Positions 1 to 10,139 of a stretch of 64,000 bases of DNA are shown here, in pieces. This DNA comes from Seison nebaliae (taxonomy: Eukaryota > Rotifera > Pararotatoria > Seisonacea > Seisonidae), in NCBI GenBank assembly GCA_023231475.1, contig JALJEE010001190.1, positions 1-64,000 on the forward strand. The letters are read 5' to 3'. Made by a program: the position numbers and the translations under genes. The notes beneath the pieces were generated by a model, which ran no database searches, was not told the DNA's origin, and was given only the letters and a program-made list of their open reading frames with translations. Each line of letters starts with the position of its first letter. Position 1 is the stretch's first letter.

Positions 1-834
1 TTTTTTGCACTATGTTTAAGAGCTTGAATAGGGCTATTTTGCGATATCCACCTTTACGAAAGATACTTCATAGGACAGAAGTTATGACCGGTTTTATAAA
101 AACGTAAAAGTGTCCGATTACTTTAAATTCCTACTGTATAAGTGAGCTATATAAAAGAGACATAGACGTACCTCATATTATTTATTTAGAGACGAATTCA
201 CTGTCAAGATTAATAAATTGTTATCGGGGAGAAATATCGTCAAAGTATGTTCGGAAAGATGGAATGTAAATACATAGCGTCAGTATTGAATCCTTATTAG
301 AATTTAATCAATTGGGGGACAGCTCTGCTCCCTTATGAATTTTATTCCCTGATGAAGGAAAAACGGACAGATCTACTCCTTCTACACTAGACAATTGAAC
401 TCATTTTTCAAAAAATTCGGACAGTTCTACACCTTTTTCAAAAAATTCGGTCAGTTCTACTCTCATTTTTCTTGTAAAAAACCTTTTACCCTAACTTATA
501 ATCCTTAAGATAAAATTTATACAATAAAATACAATGTTAAAAATGAGTGAAAGATTAGAAATCTGAAATCGAAGTTTATTTAATTTATTACATTATTTTT
601 ATATTCTGATATTTATATCATTATAAAGTTGTTCGATTTATTTATTCCGCGTCAAGTCGATAAAGTCGTCGGAATGACGGAATGGAGGTAAGTTTGACTT
701 TTATAAATAATTGTGGTTCATTGGTATACCGAATAATAATCGAACATACAATAGTTTAAAATTTTGGCATTTGAGTATTTTGAGGAAATGAACATGTGAA
801 AATCAAATTGTATCTATTTTTAAAATAAGTGGTT
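1..834. other. Left-edge intergenic sequence
   Basis: No coding region can be supported here. The first 110 bases resemble the interior of the hAT-type MITE at 5.4-6.0 kb: both hold a phrase like AAGAGCTTGAATNGGGCTAT followed about 50-60 bases later by an AGTTATGA-like phrase. The window may therefore open inside a diverged relative of that repeat. A degenerate short repeat lies at 318-463. The last 100 bases are presumably the promoter and 5' UTR of the gene starting at 835. A GTAAGT donor-like site at 688 is visible, but I could not link it to a coding exon. Confidence 0.4.
318..463. repeat. Degenerate short tandem repeat
   Basis: Two 30-base units (404-433 and 434-463) are nearly identical, each with TTTTTCAAAAAATTCGG followed by a CAGTTCTAC block. 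Two looser copies of the core GGACAGNTCTNCTCC lie further left, near 318 and 364. I do not recognise the family. It may be a decayed minisatellite or part of a mobile element. Confidence 0.55.
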
Positions 835-1281
835 ATGGATAAAGTTCCCGTTATACAAGTTGGACGGTTGAAAAAGACGAAAACGAAGAATACGCCAAAA
901 TTGAAATCGAAGAAAGAGTCGTCAGAATTTCCGAATATTCGTTTCAAATCAGATGAAACAATTCGTACCATCAAACAGGATATGTGGAGACTGCAATTGG
1001 AAAAAAGTGAAAAACGAGAAGATAAAAATCGATTGTTAAGGGAGAAGGCATTAGAATTGGGAGCTCGAGAATCACGGAAACGTCATCTGACGATTGCAGA
1101 AGACAGAATTATGAAAAAGGAGAGGAAAGAAATTGAAAATAAGATGGAAGTGAATGGAATTTCGACATCAAATGCTTCTTATCACAAACCGAAGAAATAT
1201 GGTCGTCGTATAAAGAATAAACATCGTTCATGTAAACCGGAGAATACTGGTGTTTATCGTATTTCAGATTTAATGAAATAA
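835..1281 (+). CDS. Lysine/arginine-rich hypothetical protein, 148 aa
   Basis: A single open frame of 148 codons starting at ATG 835; an in-frame GTG six bases upstream is not needed. The protein is very basic throughout. It has a Lys/Thr-rich N-terminus (LKKTKTKNTPKLKSKK), a central charged segment of about 60 residues that should be helical and may form a coiled coil (WRLQLEKSEKREDKNRLL), and a basic tail (KPKKYGRRIKNKHRS). I see no signal peptide, membrane segment or known domain. Composition suggests a nucleolar or RNA-binding protein, which is inference only. It lies about 80 bases upstream of EXOSC7 on the same strand. I do not recognise a family. Confidence 0.65.
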   Translation: MDKVPVIQVGRLKKTKTKNTPKLKSKKESSEFPNIRFKSDETIRTIKQDMWRLQLEKSEKREDKNRLLREKALELGARESRKRHLTIAEDRIMKKERKEIENKMEVNGISTSNASYHKPKKYGRRIKNKHRSCKPENTGVYRISDLMK

Positions 1282-1363
1282 AATTTATTCAAATTATTTC
1301 ACTTTTCATTATTATTAATTGGACAAATTTTTACTGGAAATTTTAGAATTTTTTTTGGAAATT

Positions 1364-2433
1364 ATGACAAAATTGAATGTTGCGGAGAAGGTGTTCGTGT
1401 TACATGGAGTGCTGGATAATTTTCGTATTGACGGAAGAAGTAATAATGATTATCGAACATTATTCGTAAGCAAAGATGTCATTAATGTGGCTTATGGTTC
1501 CGCTAAAGTCGTCAGAGTTCTCTTTAATTTATTTCCAATTTTTCAATGCCCTTTCAAGGGTGATAGTCAAGTGATTGTTGGTTTGAAAGCGAAAATCGGA
1601 GAAAGATCGAAAAAAAATAAAAATTATTCAATTGAATCTAATTCGTTAATTTTTTTTCTATTAATACAATTTTCAAAGACGATTAACTAATTTTGTGAAA
1701 GATTTTCTTGTACATCAGTATCGCAACATCAATTGTCGTTGATTACACACTATCTGGAAGAGATAGTGGAACAATCAAAACTTCCGGAATCATTATTGAT
1801 CAAAGACACGAATAACACTTGGATATTGAATATTGATGTAGTTGTTAAATTTGCATTATTAAAGAGAGATGTATAATTGATTGTTGGAAAAAGGTTGTTC
1901 AAAATGATGGTAGTTTAATCGATCTCTCTTCCGTCGGATTATTAGGCGCATTGGCAGATTTGAAGTTATTGAAAATAGTAGATGAATTAATCAAATGTTC
2001 ATTATCTTTAATAGATTACCGAATTTAACGATAAGTGTGAATGAGAATGGACAAAAAGAAATCGATTTGAATGAGGAGGATGGAGATGGTGAACAGAGAT
2101 TTTTGGAAGTGATTCCCCACATGAACATCGTCATCACATGCGGAGTAGCAGAAGATTGTGTTGTGTTCGATATGAGTTCGATGGAAGAAGCTTGTGTAAC
2201 AACATCTCTAACTGCTTCAGTCGATTCAACAGGCCAGATCAGTCATTTGAGCTTAAGTGGACAAAAGAGTCTCAACGAACATTCCCTAAAGAAGGTTACA
2301 GAGGTTCGAGGTCATTCTATCTCTGTTCGATTGATTTTCTTTCATTCATTTTAAGATCATGTGTAGAATTGCCACTTCACTTCATCAAGATATACGTAAA
2401 CGTTTAGTCGATGATGAATCAATTGTTGAATGA
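1364..2433 (+). CDS. EXOSC7: Exosome complex component EXOSC7 (Rrp42-like)
   Basis: Subunit of the six-member RNase PH-like ring of the RNA exosome, which degrades and trims RNA in nucleus and cytoplasm. The N-terminus (NVAEKVFVLHGVLDNFRIDG) matches the EXOSC7 start, with the RxDGRxxxDYR motif typical of RNase PH-ring proteins. After a short intron near 1507-1558 comes GDSQVIVGLKAKIGE, then THYLEEIVEQSKLPESLLI in the next exon. A later exon carries LTISVNENGQKEIDLNEED and CVVFDMSSMEEACVTTSL. The final intron is 2304-2355 (phase 0), followed by the last exon ending at TGA 2431. It has at least five exons; the splice sites around 1855-2010 are approximate. ATG 1364 is chosen because homology begins there. 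The human protein is about 291 aa, and this one should be similar. Confidence 0.85.
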
Positions 2434-2668
2434 GAAACATTAATTTCCTCCTTCCGATCTACTTGTTTTTTTTCACTCAACATATTATTAACTCTTTTTT
2501 CTTTTTGACTCTCTTAACTTGTCGTTTTTTACTCATTAAAATTTAATTACACTTATTGTCCATTCATCTTATCGTTGAACGAAAGAATTTTGAGGTAACA
2601 TAAAATCAAACGACACATCTACTCATCTAATCGAACGAAGAGATTAAAATTCAGAGAGTCAGTGTGAA

Positions 2669-4814
2669 ATGAAGTTAAAATGGAATGATCAATCACACGA
2701 ATTGAATGATGAAATGATAAGGAAAAGATATAGTAACATCGATATCGATCAAGCATTATGTGAAACAACTAAAAATAAGAGTGGGTGGGGTTTCCATCAA
2801 ATTCGCACTTATGCCATCATCGGCCTGCTTTTCTCATATGTCACTGGATTTGAATTATGTTTCCAAGTATTTTTCGGTTAAACTTCCTAACGTGTGTGTG
2901 TGTGTAAATGATAAAACTTGAATAATATTTTTCGTAGCATATTCCCCCGAATTCGTGTGTAAAACTGACGGATTAGACAAGAAGATTTTGAACGATTCAG
3001 ATAAAGATCCCAGATGTTATACGACGAATTACAATAATTTGACAAATGAATTTAATGTGGTTAAATGTGAAGAATGGGATTTCATCAATCCACAATTCTA
3101 TTCTTATGTTGTTGAAGTTTGAAGTTTGTTGAAAGTTGAGAAAGAAATCCATTTAGTACAATTTAGTTTGTGACAAATCATTTCTGGCTGAATTAATCAT
3201 CAGTCTTCAAGGGGTCGCTGCTGTTTGCGGCATATTCGTCTGGCCACAATTACTTGACAGTAAAGGACGTCGATCAATTATTTATATTTGTTGTTTGTCT
3301 TTCTCCATTTTGGGATTGGCTGCTGTGATGACGACCAATGTTATTTTTTATACAATTTTCGCCGTTTCTGGTTCTTTCTTCTCGTCGGTTTATTTCCCCT
3401 TTTCTTCAATATGATAATTGTTCCTTTAGGTGATTCCTGTTGGTGTTTTTACACATATTCTAGAAATCTTCCCAACTAATGAACGAACGATCGCTGGTAT
3501 AACGATTCAATTATTCTGGTATTTTGCCACGCTATTTCTCCCGTTCTACGCTTATCTCATCCGTTCTTGGAGATATGTGAAATTGGCAAATTATCTCCTC
3601 ACATTATTGTTATGTGGAACATATTTGTTTAATTTTCTTTCAATTTAAACAATAACATTGAAATATTTAAGTTTCTCGTCCGAATCACTAATCTGGTTAG
3701 TGAGTGTTCACAAATATAAGAAAGCTGAAGAACTTTATAAAGAAATGAAGAAGTCGAATGGAATAAATGAACAACGATGCCTTTGGGAATTCAAGAAAGA
3801 TGTGAAAGATAAACATTCACTATCTCATAAAGTCGACAATAACGGGAACGATTCAAATGTTGAAAATGGACCTGAAGAAAAAAAGGAAAAAATTTATCAT
3901 TTGACCGATCTATTCACCACTTGGAGAATATTCATCATCACATTGACTCTATTCCTGATTTATTGTCTGAATTTCCTTGTTTATACTGGCCTCATCTTAA
4001 CTTCTGCCAGTATGACTCAAAATCTCTTTCTTGGAACGTTTATCAACATTTTATGCGAAGGTCCAGCTTATGTAATTTGTTATCCTTTACTCTATCGGTT
4101 AGGATGGATTTATAATAAATTGAACTCTTTGATTTTTTCCTAAAAGATTTGGAAGGAGAAAAGTCACGATTATTACCCAAATTGCAGCAGGAATATCACT
4201 CCTATTCTCTTGTCTAGAAATAATAAGTTTCTTTTTCGTTTTAATTGAAAATTTCATCATTATTTTCTAGTTACCATGAATAGTTTGAGCAAAAATATCA
4301 TCACATTAATCTCATATTTCAGTGGACGGTTTTTCATAACTATTTCCTTCTCCATCTTTGTCATATATGCACCCGAAATATTTCCAACTACATTACGGTT
4401 AATTTTTTCGTATTTATTGTAGTATTTTATTGCATTTTATATCATAGGGCGTCTGGTGCTGGAATGTGCAGTCTTGGAACACGAGTGATCAGTGTCATAC
4501 TTCCTTTCATTTCTCTTTATTTAGTTATTATTTTTATATCGATTTATTATTAACGTTATATCAAACATTTATCGAATTTGCAGCAAAAAATCAATCCAAT
4601 GTTCCCCAGATTAATTTTTGTATGTGGCGCACTTGGTAGTGGAATATTAACGTTGATATTACCGGAAACATTAGGTCGCCCATTACCGTCTACGATAGAG
4701 GAAACGGTGGCGCTGTCGAAATATTTGAGTGAAGAAGAAAAGGAATCGGCAAAGGAACAATCTCGTTCATTGTGGAAACATATCAAATTTTTAATGAGAA
4801 CCGTAGCAAAATAA
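2669..4814 (+). CDS. SLC22-type organic cation/carnitine transporter-like protein
   Basis: Major facilitator of the SLC22 family, which moves organic cations, anions or carnitine across the plasma membrane. The N-terminal cytoplasmic segment leads into TM1 (TYAIIGLLFSYVTGFELCFQ). The following exon encodes an extracellular loop with Cys residues and ends in CEEWDF, like the Cys-rich loop of SLC22 proteins. Further on are LAELIISLQGVAAVCG with DSKGRRS, the conserved loop between TM2 and TM3, then EIFPTNERTIAG, a charged central loop at 3.7-3.9 kb, IYAPEIFPTTLR, and PETLGRPLPSTIEET at the end. The introns are short, with about eight to ten exons; exact junctions were not all resolved. No function-specific residues separate cation from anion carriers, so the substrate is unknown. 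Confidence 0.8.
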
Positions 4815-4907
4815 TCATCATTCGGACAGTCATATATTATGCTTATCGTTCACTTTATTATAAAAGATATTGACGCATACAATAAAAACTATCCATACGA
4901 CATCGTT

Positions 4908-4996
4908 GCTCCAGTGGCGCAATCGGTTAGCGCGCCGTACTTATAATAACAGTATAGGCAATGCGGAGGTTGTGAGTTCGATCCTCACCTGGAGCA
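4908..4996 (+). tRNA. tRNA-Ile (anticodon UAU) with intron
   Basis: The acceptor stem GCTCCAG pairs with CTGGAGC and is followed by discriminator A. The D arm carries GGCGCAATCGGTTAGCGC (box A), and the T arm GGTTGTGAGTTCGATCCTC carries box B. The anticodon TAT is at 4942-4944, and a 15-base intron occupies 4946-4960, one base 3' of the anticodon, the canonical place. The anticodon stem is CCGTA/TGCGG. An intron in tRNA-Ile(UAU) is a known feature of animal nuclear genomes. A run of T follows at about 5001 and can serve as the Pol III terminator. It sits downstream of the SLC22 gene and immediately before the LINE relic. Confidence 0.95.
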
Positions 4997-5359
4997 TTAA
5001 TTTTTTTAAATTATCAATATTATTATTTTATTGAAAGCACAATCCCAATTTGGCTAAAGGGAAAAAGGCCGTCAAAATTATTATTGTTGATAAGCTCACG
5101 GCCAAGTGAAATACTAGATACAAGAGCACCCGGTATGTACTCATCCAACTTGAAGTTGTGTAGCATACCCCTGGCATCAGAGAGAGATGATGGATACGAT
5201 AAACTATAATATGAACAAAAATAACGCAGAGGAGTGTTAAATTTCTCACATTGCGAGAATTCCGGGAAGGGAAACGGAGAGGTCAATATGGTTTCCGACA
5301 GCGAGAGATATCGTTCAAGCATAATAACCGGAAAGGTTGATCGTTCAACAATAGAAAAC

Positions 5360-6047
5360 TAGTGCTGTGATTATGATCCGTGAGTCCAAAGTGATAAGAC
5401 TCGAGTACTCCATAGATTATGGAAAAAAAAATCCAGACATGATAAGAGTCCTATACATACAAGGCTCGAGCCAAGCTATTAGCCAGACTCATGCTTTGGC
5501 TCGAGTCCTCTCATGAATCGGAATCGATTCCTCTCTAAGTGACCATAGAAAAACATAAGTTTTTCGCTAATTTTTGACTATAAAGTATTATTTTAATAGT
5601 TACTGTATATTCTGTATCACTTTTTCATGCTGAAACCGAATATTTTACTTAATATTAGATATTTTCAAAATTTCTCAACCTAAAATATGATTTTCGAATC
5701 TCAAAAATTGAGGAAAATGAAGTTTGTTAATTAATCGATTATTTGACGACGATTTTTAAATTTATTTTTGTCGAAGTTAGTTTGAAAGAGCTTGAATTGG
5801 GCTATCTAACAGTATGCTCCCTTAAGCATATAATGCTATTTGAAGAAAGTTATGAGCATTTAAAACATATCGAATTTTGTCTAAAGCTAAAGACCATGCT
5901 AAAGAGAGGAATCGATTCCGATTCATGAGAGGACTCGAGCCAAAGCATGAGTCTGGACTCTTATCATGTCTGGATTTTTTTTTTCCATAATGTATGGAGG
6001 ACTCGAGTCTTATCACTTTGGACTCACGGATCATAATCACAACACTA
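5360..6047. mobile_element. hAT-type MITE, 688 bp, with long terminal inverted repeats
   Basis: The ends begin TAGTGCTGTGATTATGATCC (left) and the inverse TAGTGTTGTGATTATGATCC (right). Flanks carry a perfect 8-bp target duplication, TAGAAAAC, at 5352-5359 and 6048-6055. The TAGTG termini and 8-bp duplication indicate the hAT superfamily. The right inverted repeat is about 143 bp; the left is about 179 bp because of an internal extra segment of roughly 34 bp, part of which repeats the GGCTCGAGCCAA motif. The two copies are otherwise nearly identical, so the insertion is fairly young. The interior has no transposase. Removing the element and one duplication copy leaves the LINE reading frame open (FMFSIVERSTFPV), which shows it as a clean insertion. 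Confidence 0.92.
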
Positions 6048-6929
6048 TAGAAAACATGAAAGTCCTGTAAAACGGTTTAGGACGGCCCAGTAAGATACGA
6101 ATGCACCGGTTATATGCCTTAGGAATATCCAAGGAGTCCATGGACTTATTAGAGATACCAAGAGACACTTGAAGTCCATAGAATCCACAACAGAAGGTGA
6201 CGAAAAGTTTCATCTTCAATTTCAATGGAAAAAATTTACATTTATGATGAAAATAGTAGAAGCTTCTTATGAATTGCCGGGGAATGTTATCGACAAAGAA
6301 GGAACTTCGTTTCCGTTTATCCATCAGACAACCGAGAAAGATAGTCTCACTGCAACACATCGATCTCGGATGGGAATATTTTTCGGTAATAACATTATTG
6401 TTTAACAACTTTGATTTCCCATTATTACACACGATTCCACATTCTTCTAATTTCATATTCACTACATTCAACAATAGATTGAGGTCTTTTGTAGAATTAA
6501 TGAGACATACTCATGCTGAATTGCTTGCGAATTTCTTCAATCATCAACGAAGATTCGCATTGTGATTGAGTCTTTAGATGAGACCAAAAAGCGTTCTCAT
6601 CTTTTAAAGACGCTATTTTCAGTAGCTTAACGGACGACATTTCGTTCCTAAGTGAACGAACAGCTCTTCTGAAAATCTTCTTCTCTTCTCTCAATCTTGA
6701 TAGAGCATCGACAGATCTATTAGTTACAAATAAATCCCACAGGACTTTCACATTCCTCTTTAACCCTTTCCGGACTAAAAAAAATTAAATAAAAAAATAA
6801 AATGAATTAATTATATATAATCCTGTATATTCTTCATGTATCTATTATTTTTTTGTTGTATGTATGGCCCATGAAACTAAGAGACCATATATGGTCGTTC
6901 CACGAAGTATGACTTTTTTTGAAAAATTT

Positions 6930-7005
6930 CCCCTATTACTAGGATTTGAACCAACCTTCATTTCATTTGAAAGTCTTTTTCAAACCAACTGAGCTACAAG
7001 AGACA
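6930..7005 (-). other. tRNA-like sequence (degenerate tRNA or SINE head)
   Basis: On the minus strand the segment contains TAGCTCAGTTGG (box A type) and, about 35 bases later, GGTTCAAATCC (box B type), the spacing of a tRNA internal promoter. The acceptor and anticodon stems do not fold convincingly, so this is more likely a decayed tRNA pseudogene or SINE-like fragment than a working gene. It lies in the 3' non-coding part of the piggyBac relic. Confidence 0.45.
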
Positions 7006-7642
7006 TATTAGGACTGACTGATTGTTCGACTTTTCTTTCTTTGAGAACCACCTAATACAAATAATTCTTCTACTAACAGATAACCAAAATCGCGCGAGCT
7101 GATTTTTTGTTGCTGATTGCAATATAATATGTGGGCATTCGTGATACAAATATCAATCAAGTAGTAAAACAAAGACATGTACCATTTGATACTTCTTCTT
7201 GTACAATTGTTGTATGATCTAAGTTGATCTGAATGGTCGACACTTCCCATATTTTCATTATAATCCACCGCAACATGTGGACAAGGAATGTTCACTTTAT
7301 GTCCAAATTTATCTTTTCTCGTAACATATCCCGGATCCACTGAGGTTGGCAAGGTGCTAATGAAAAAAATTTCCTTTTTATCCACCCATACAAAACAGTT
7401 AACTACACCTATCTTCTCAGTTAGCCAAGAACCTCTTTCTTTCAGTGTTTTTTTAGTGAATGGAAATTGCTGTCAAATGATTATTATTTGTGAACTACAT
7501 TGTGATTATTCACCAAGGCGAATTGAGGAAAAAAATGAATCAACATACGCATTGAGATCAGTTCTATTACCAATTAAATCAAGAACAACTCTTTCACCCA
7601 AACCATATTCATTGCTTACCTTATCTTCTTTTCCGATATATA

Positions 7643-7958
7643 CAGTATGTAAAGTTGATTCTCGGACATGGTATTTTTCATCATAATAAAGATAGTATAA
7701 AATAGTTTTAAGTTTTTTTACGGATTACGAAGAACGCAATAGAAAAATTAACAAAAAAAAAATACAAAAAGTTATTTTGGGAAGAGTTATTTCCGGTTTT
7801 CAATAATTATTTCAATGTCCTCCATAATAACTTTCAATATTCTTTTTGGCTATTTCTCTTAAAACATTCCTCGTAGTCTGTAAAAAAACTTGAAACTTTT
7901 TAGTACCATCTTTATTATGATGTAAAATACCATGTCCGAGAATCAACTTTACGCACTG
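7643..7958. mobile_element. Tc1/mariner-type MITE, 316 bp, inside the piggyBac transposase
   Basis: Inverted ends read CAGTATGTAAAGTTGATTCT (left) and CAGTGCGTAAAGTTGATTCT (right, inverse), flanked by TA at 7641-7642 and 7959-7960. The similarity of the arms continues for about 100 bp. A TA target duplication and CAGT termini fit the Tc1/mariner superfamily. No coding capacity is present. Leaving one TA, the piggyBac frame on the two sides reads through as YIYNFSIYIGKEDK, a normal transposase stretch. The arms differ at about one base in eight or more towards the interior, so it is older than the hAT-type MITE next door. Confidence 0.85.
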
Positions 7959-9660
7959 TATGCTAAAATTATAAATATATCTTGATGTAGCATCGGCCAT
8001 GGACCAGATCTTGAATCCCCTTTTGATTGGTTTCATTGGGTTGTACTGAATCTGCATCTACCCTTAAAAGCATGCATTACTTCATCAATCGATATATTCT
8101 TTCTAAGTTCACAAATGACTTTGCACCGCTCTCTGACTTCATCCAAAATGTACCTAATTTTCTTCAACTTATCAGATTGACCACCTACTGATGTCTTTTC
8201 ATTATTTCCTAACTTCAAATATCTTAGAATTGTTTTATATCGATCTCTACCCATGTATTTTTGAACGTAACAATTAAAAACAACTGGATTCGCTGACCAT
8301 AATTCTTCAGTCGTGCAATTCGTAAATGCACGACATATGATTATGCCAATGAACACGTAGAATTCTTCTGATGTTAACATGCGATTATCAATGGTCGAAG
8401 CTAAATTTGTTTTTTCCACTATAAAACTAACCACCGTAGTTGTTAAAAAAGTTGAAAATATTGAGATACCAACATCTCAAGGTCATGAGCATTATAACGT
8501 TCAATCAATTCAACCTTTTCATCCAACATTCGAGGTATCCTACAAACAGGAATCGTCTTTCTGTGGAGACATCGGTGAGACATTTTTCTGAGATGGAAGT
8601 CATCAATTCTAATTTCTAATGAGATTGGAAAGTGATCAGAGAATGTGATCATGTCATATCTTACTTCACACCTATTAACACACTATTTCAACGAATTCGA
8701 GAAAAAGAAAGTGGTTAATCCATGAAGAGCCCTGTGGAGCCATAAACGTAATTGACTCTTCACTTCTAATTTCAATATCGATAAAACAGAACTTCTTTAA
8801 AACAACGATTTCTGAATTATAATCTGATTCTCAATATTCTTGATAATATTATCTGATTCTCCTCCAATTATAATACTTCTGTTTACATCAGTGATGTCTT
8901 CAATAAACGATTTAATATTAATTCAACAATCTCCTTCTATCAGTGCAGTCAGCATAGACGTTCACCACGATCAGTCCTTCGACCTCAATCGAGGCATAAT
9001 AATCAGATACAATTCTAAAGTTACGATACCGTAGACCTTTTCTTACTAGGATCATGAGTCCTGCAGAACACCTACCCTCCCCGGTTACGCTGTTGAATGA
9101 TAGCCGGAACAATGTGAAGAGAATGTGATGTGAGTTCATTAAGTACGATTGGAGAAGACATGACCTGCACTAATGCTTTCCTGCACTAATGCCACATCGA
9201 ATTTGCACAGATCACGAATAAATGGAATAAGTCCACTTGGGCCGTGAGCATTAAAAGTAATGATTGTAATTAATTTAGAAAAATCATCGTCATCGTTCGA
9301 GATTTGATGTTAGTTCTGTAATACAGTGTCATAATCACTTGCTTGTTATTATACAGATGAGCACAACAATCATCCCTTACCACCTTACCATAATATCGTT
9401 GAGCCAGAACCTACCATCATACACTTGTTCCATATCTTTTTTTGTAATGGCGACGATGAACTTAGTTTTAACACCATTCAACATCTTTCCATAGAAGTTC
9501 TTCTCAATACGAGAGATGTGGCGGAGAGAGACTTCTTTCTTTTTCATATATGCTTCGATGTCGTCCAGCTTGACCTGATTCCGAACATTGGAGACCAATA
9601 TTCTTCTGGTAACAAGATCAGACAAGCTCTTCTTGTAACCTAGGACGGACTCATCAATTC

Positions 9661-10139
9661 CGGTTTTGAATATGAAATTTCTTCAATTCCAATATGAAAT
9701 TTAAAAAAAATTTAACAATTAATCATTCAATCAAATGGTTATTAGTATTATATATATTATTAATATTATATATATATGTTAAAATTTGTACAATGTTTCT
9801 AACAACCTAAAAATTCATCATAAATCGATCAACAATGTTGAATTTATATCAGAGTATTCGTTTATGATTATTTAGTTATGATTTAAATAGAATAATAGTA
9901 GGAAATTTTTTGATTTGAATTAGATGGAAATTAACGCCGAAAAAATTGTGCTTTTCAGAAGGATATCGGATGAAATAATACTTGAAATTTTAATAAATAA
10001 GTTAGAGGAAAAAAAATGAAATATTTTGTTAAATATAGTGGAAGAATCGAAAATTTACAGAAAATAAAACAAGACATTTATCATTAGAAGAGACAGACGA
10101 CCGGGCGTAATTTATCGAGAAAATAGTATAACTCTCATA
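9661..10139. other. Intergenic, AT-rich
   Basis: I see no gene. It contains an (AT)-rich low-complexity patch near 9748-9780. The right end should hold the 3' UTR of the mitochondrial carrier encoded on the minus strand. The 5' limit of the LINE relic may extend a little into the left part. Confidence 0.4.

Larger units (their letters stand above)
6761..8446 (-). mobile_element. piggyBac-family transposon relic, truncated at its 5' side
   Basis: The left end reads TTAACCCTTTCCGG, the classic piggyBac TTAA target followed by CCC. Transposase segments on the minus strand are the domain start (LTSEEFYVFIGIIICRAF), SIDEVMHAFKGRCRF with the first catalytic Asp, NPMKPIKRGFKIWSMADA, then GLGERVVLDLIGN and YVDSFFSS with the second Asp, and DYNENMGSVDHSDQL with the third Asp and KWYMSLFYYLIDI. 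The usual N-terminal 100 or more residues and the 5' terminal repeat are missing, although a TTAA lies at 8443-8446. A frameshift near 8040 and a stop near 7500 show that it is dead. A smaller MITE lies inside it at 7643-7958. It sits inside the LINE. Confidence 0.88.
5000..9660 (-). mobile_element. Decayed non-LTR retrotransposon (LINE, jockey/R1-like), broken by two insertions
   Basis: The order on the minus strand is as follows. A possible ORF1 tail lies at 9625-9377. The AP endonuclease comes next: LITIITFNAHGPSGLIPFI near 9280-9200, AGLMILVRKGLRYRNF and VNVYADCTDRRR at 9139-8918, and the SDHFPISLEI motif near 8650. A linker between endonuclease and reverse transcriptase lies at 6751-6497 (KDENAFWSHLK). 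The thumb/C-terminal region is at 6474-6056 (LEECGIVCNNGKSKLL, YNRCIRILLGRPKPF) and continues at 5351-5023. The fingers and palm with the YxDD motif are missing, so the element lost roughly 200 or more codons between 6530 and 6474. It is dead. Its AATAAA lies just after the stop near 5020, and its 3' end abuts the tRNA gene. A hAT-type MITE and a piggyBac element are inserted in it. Confidence 0.8.
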
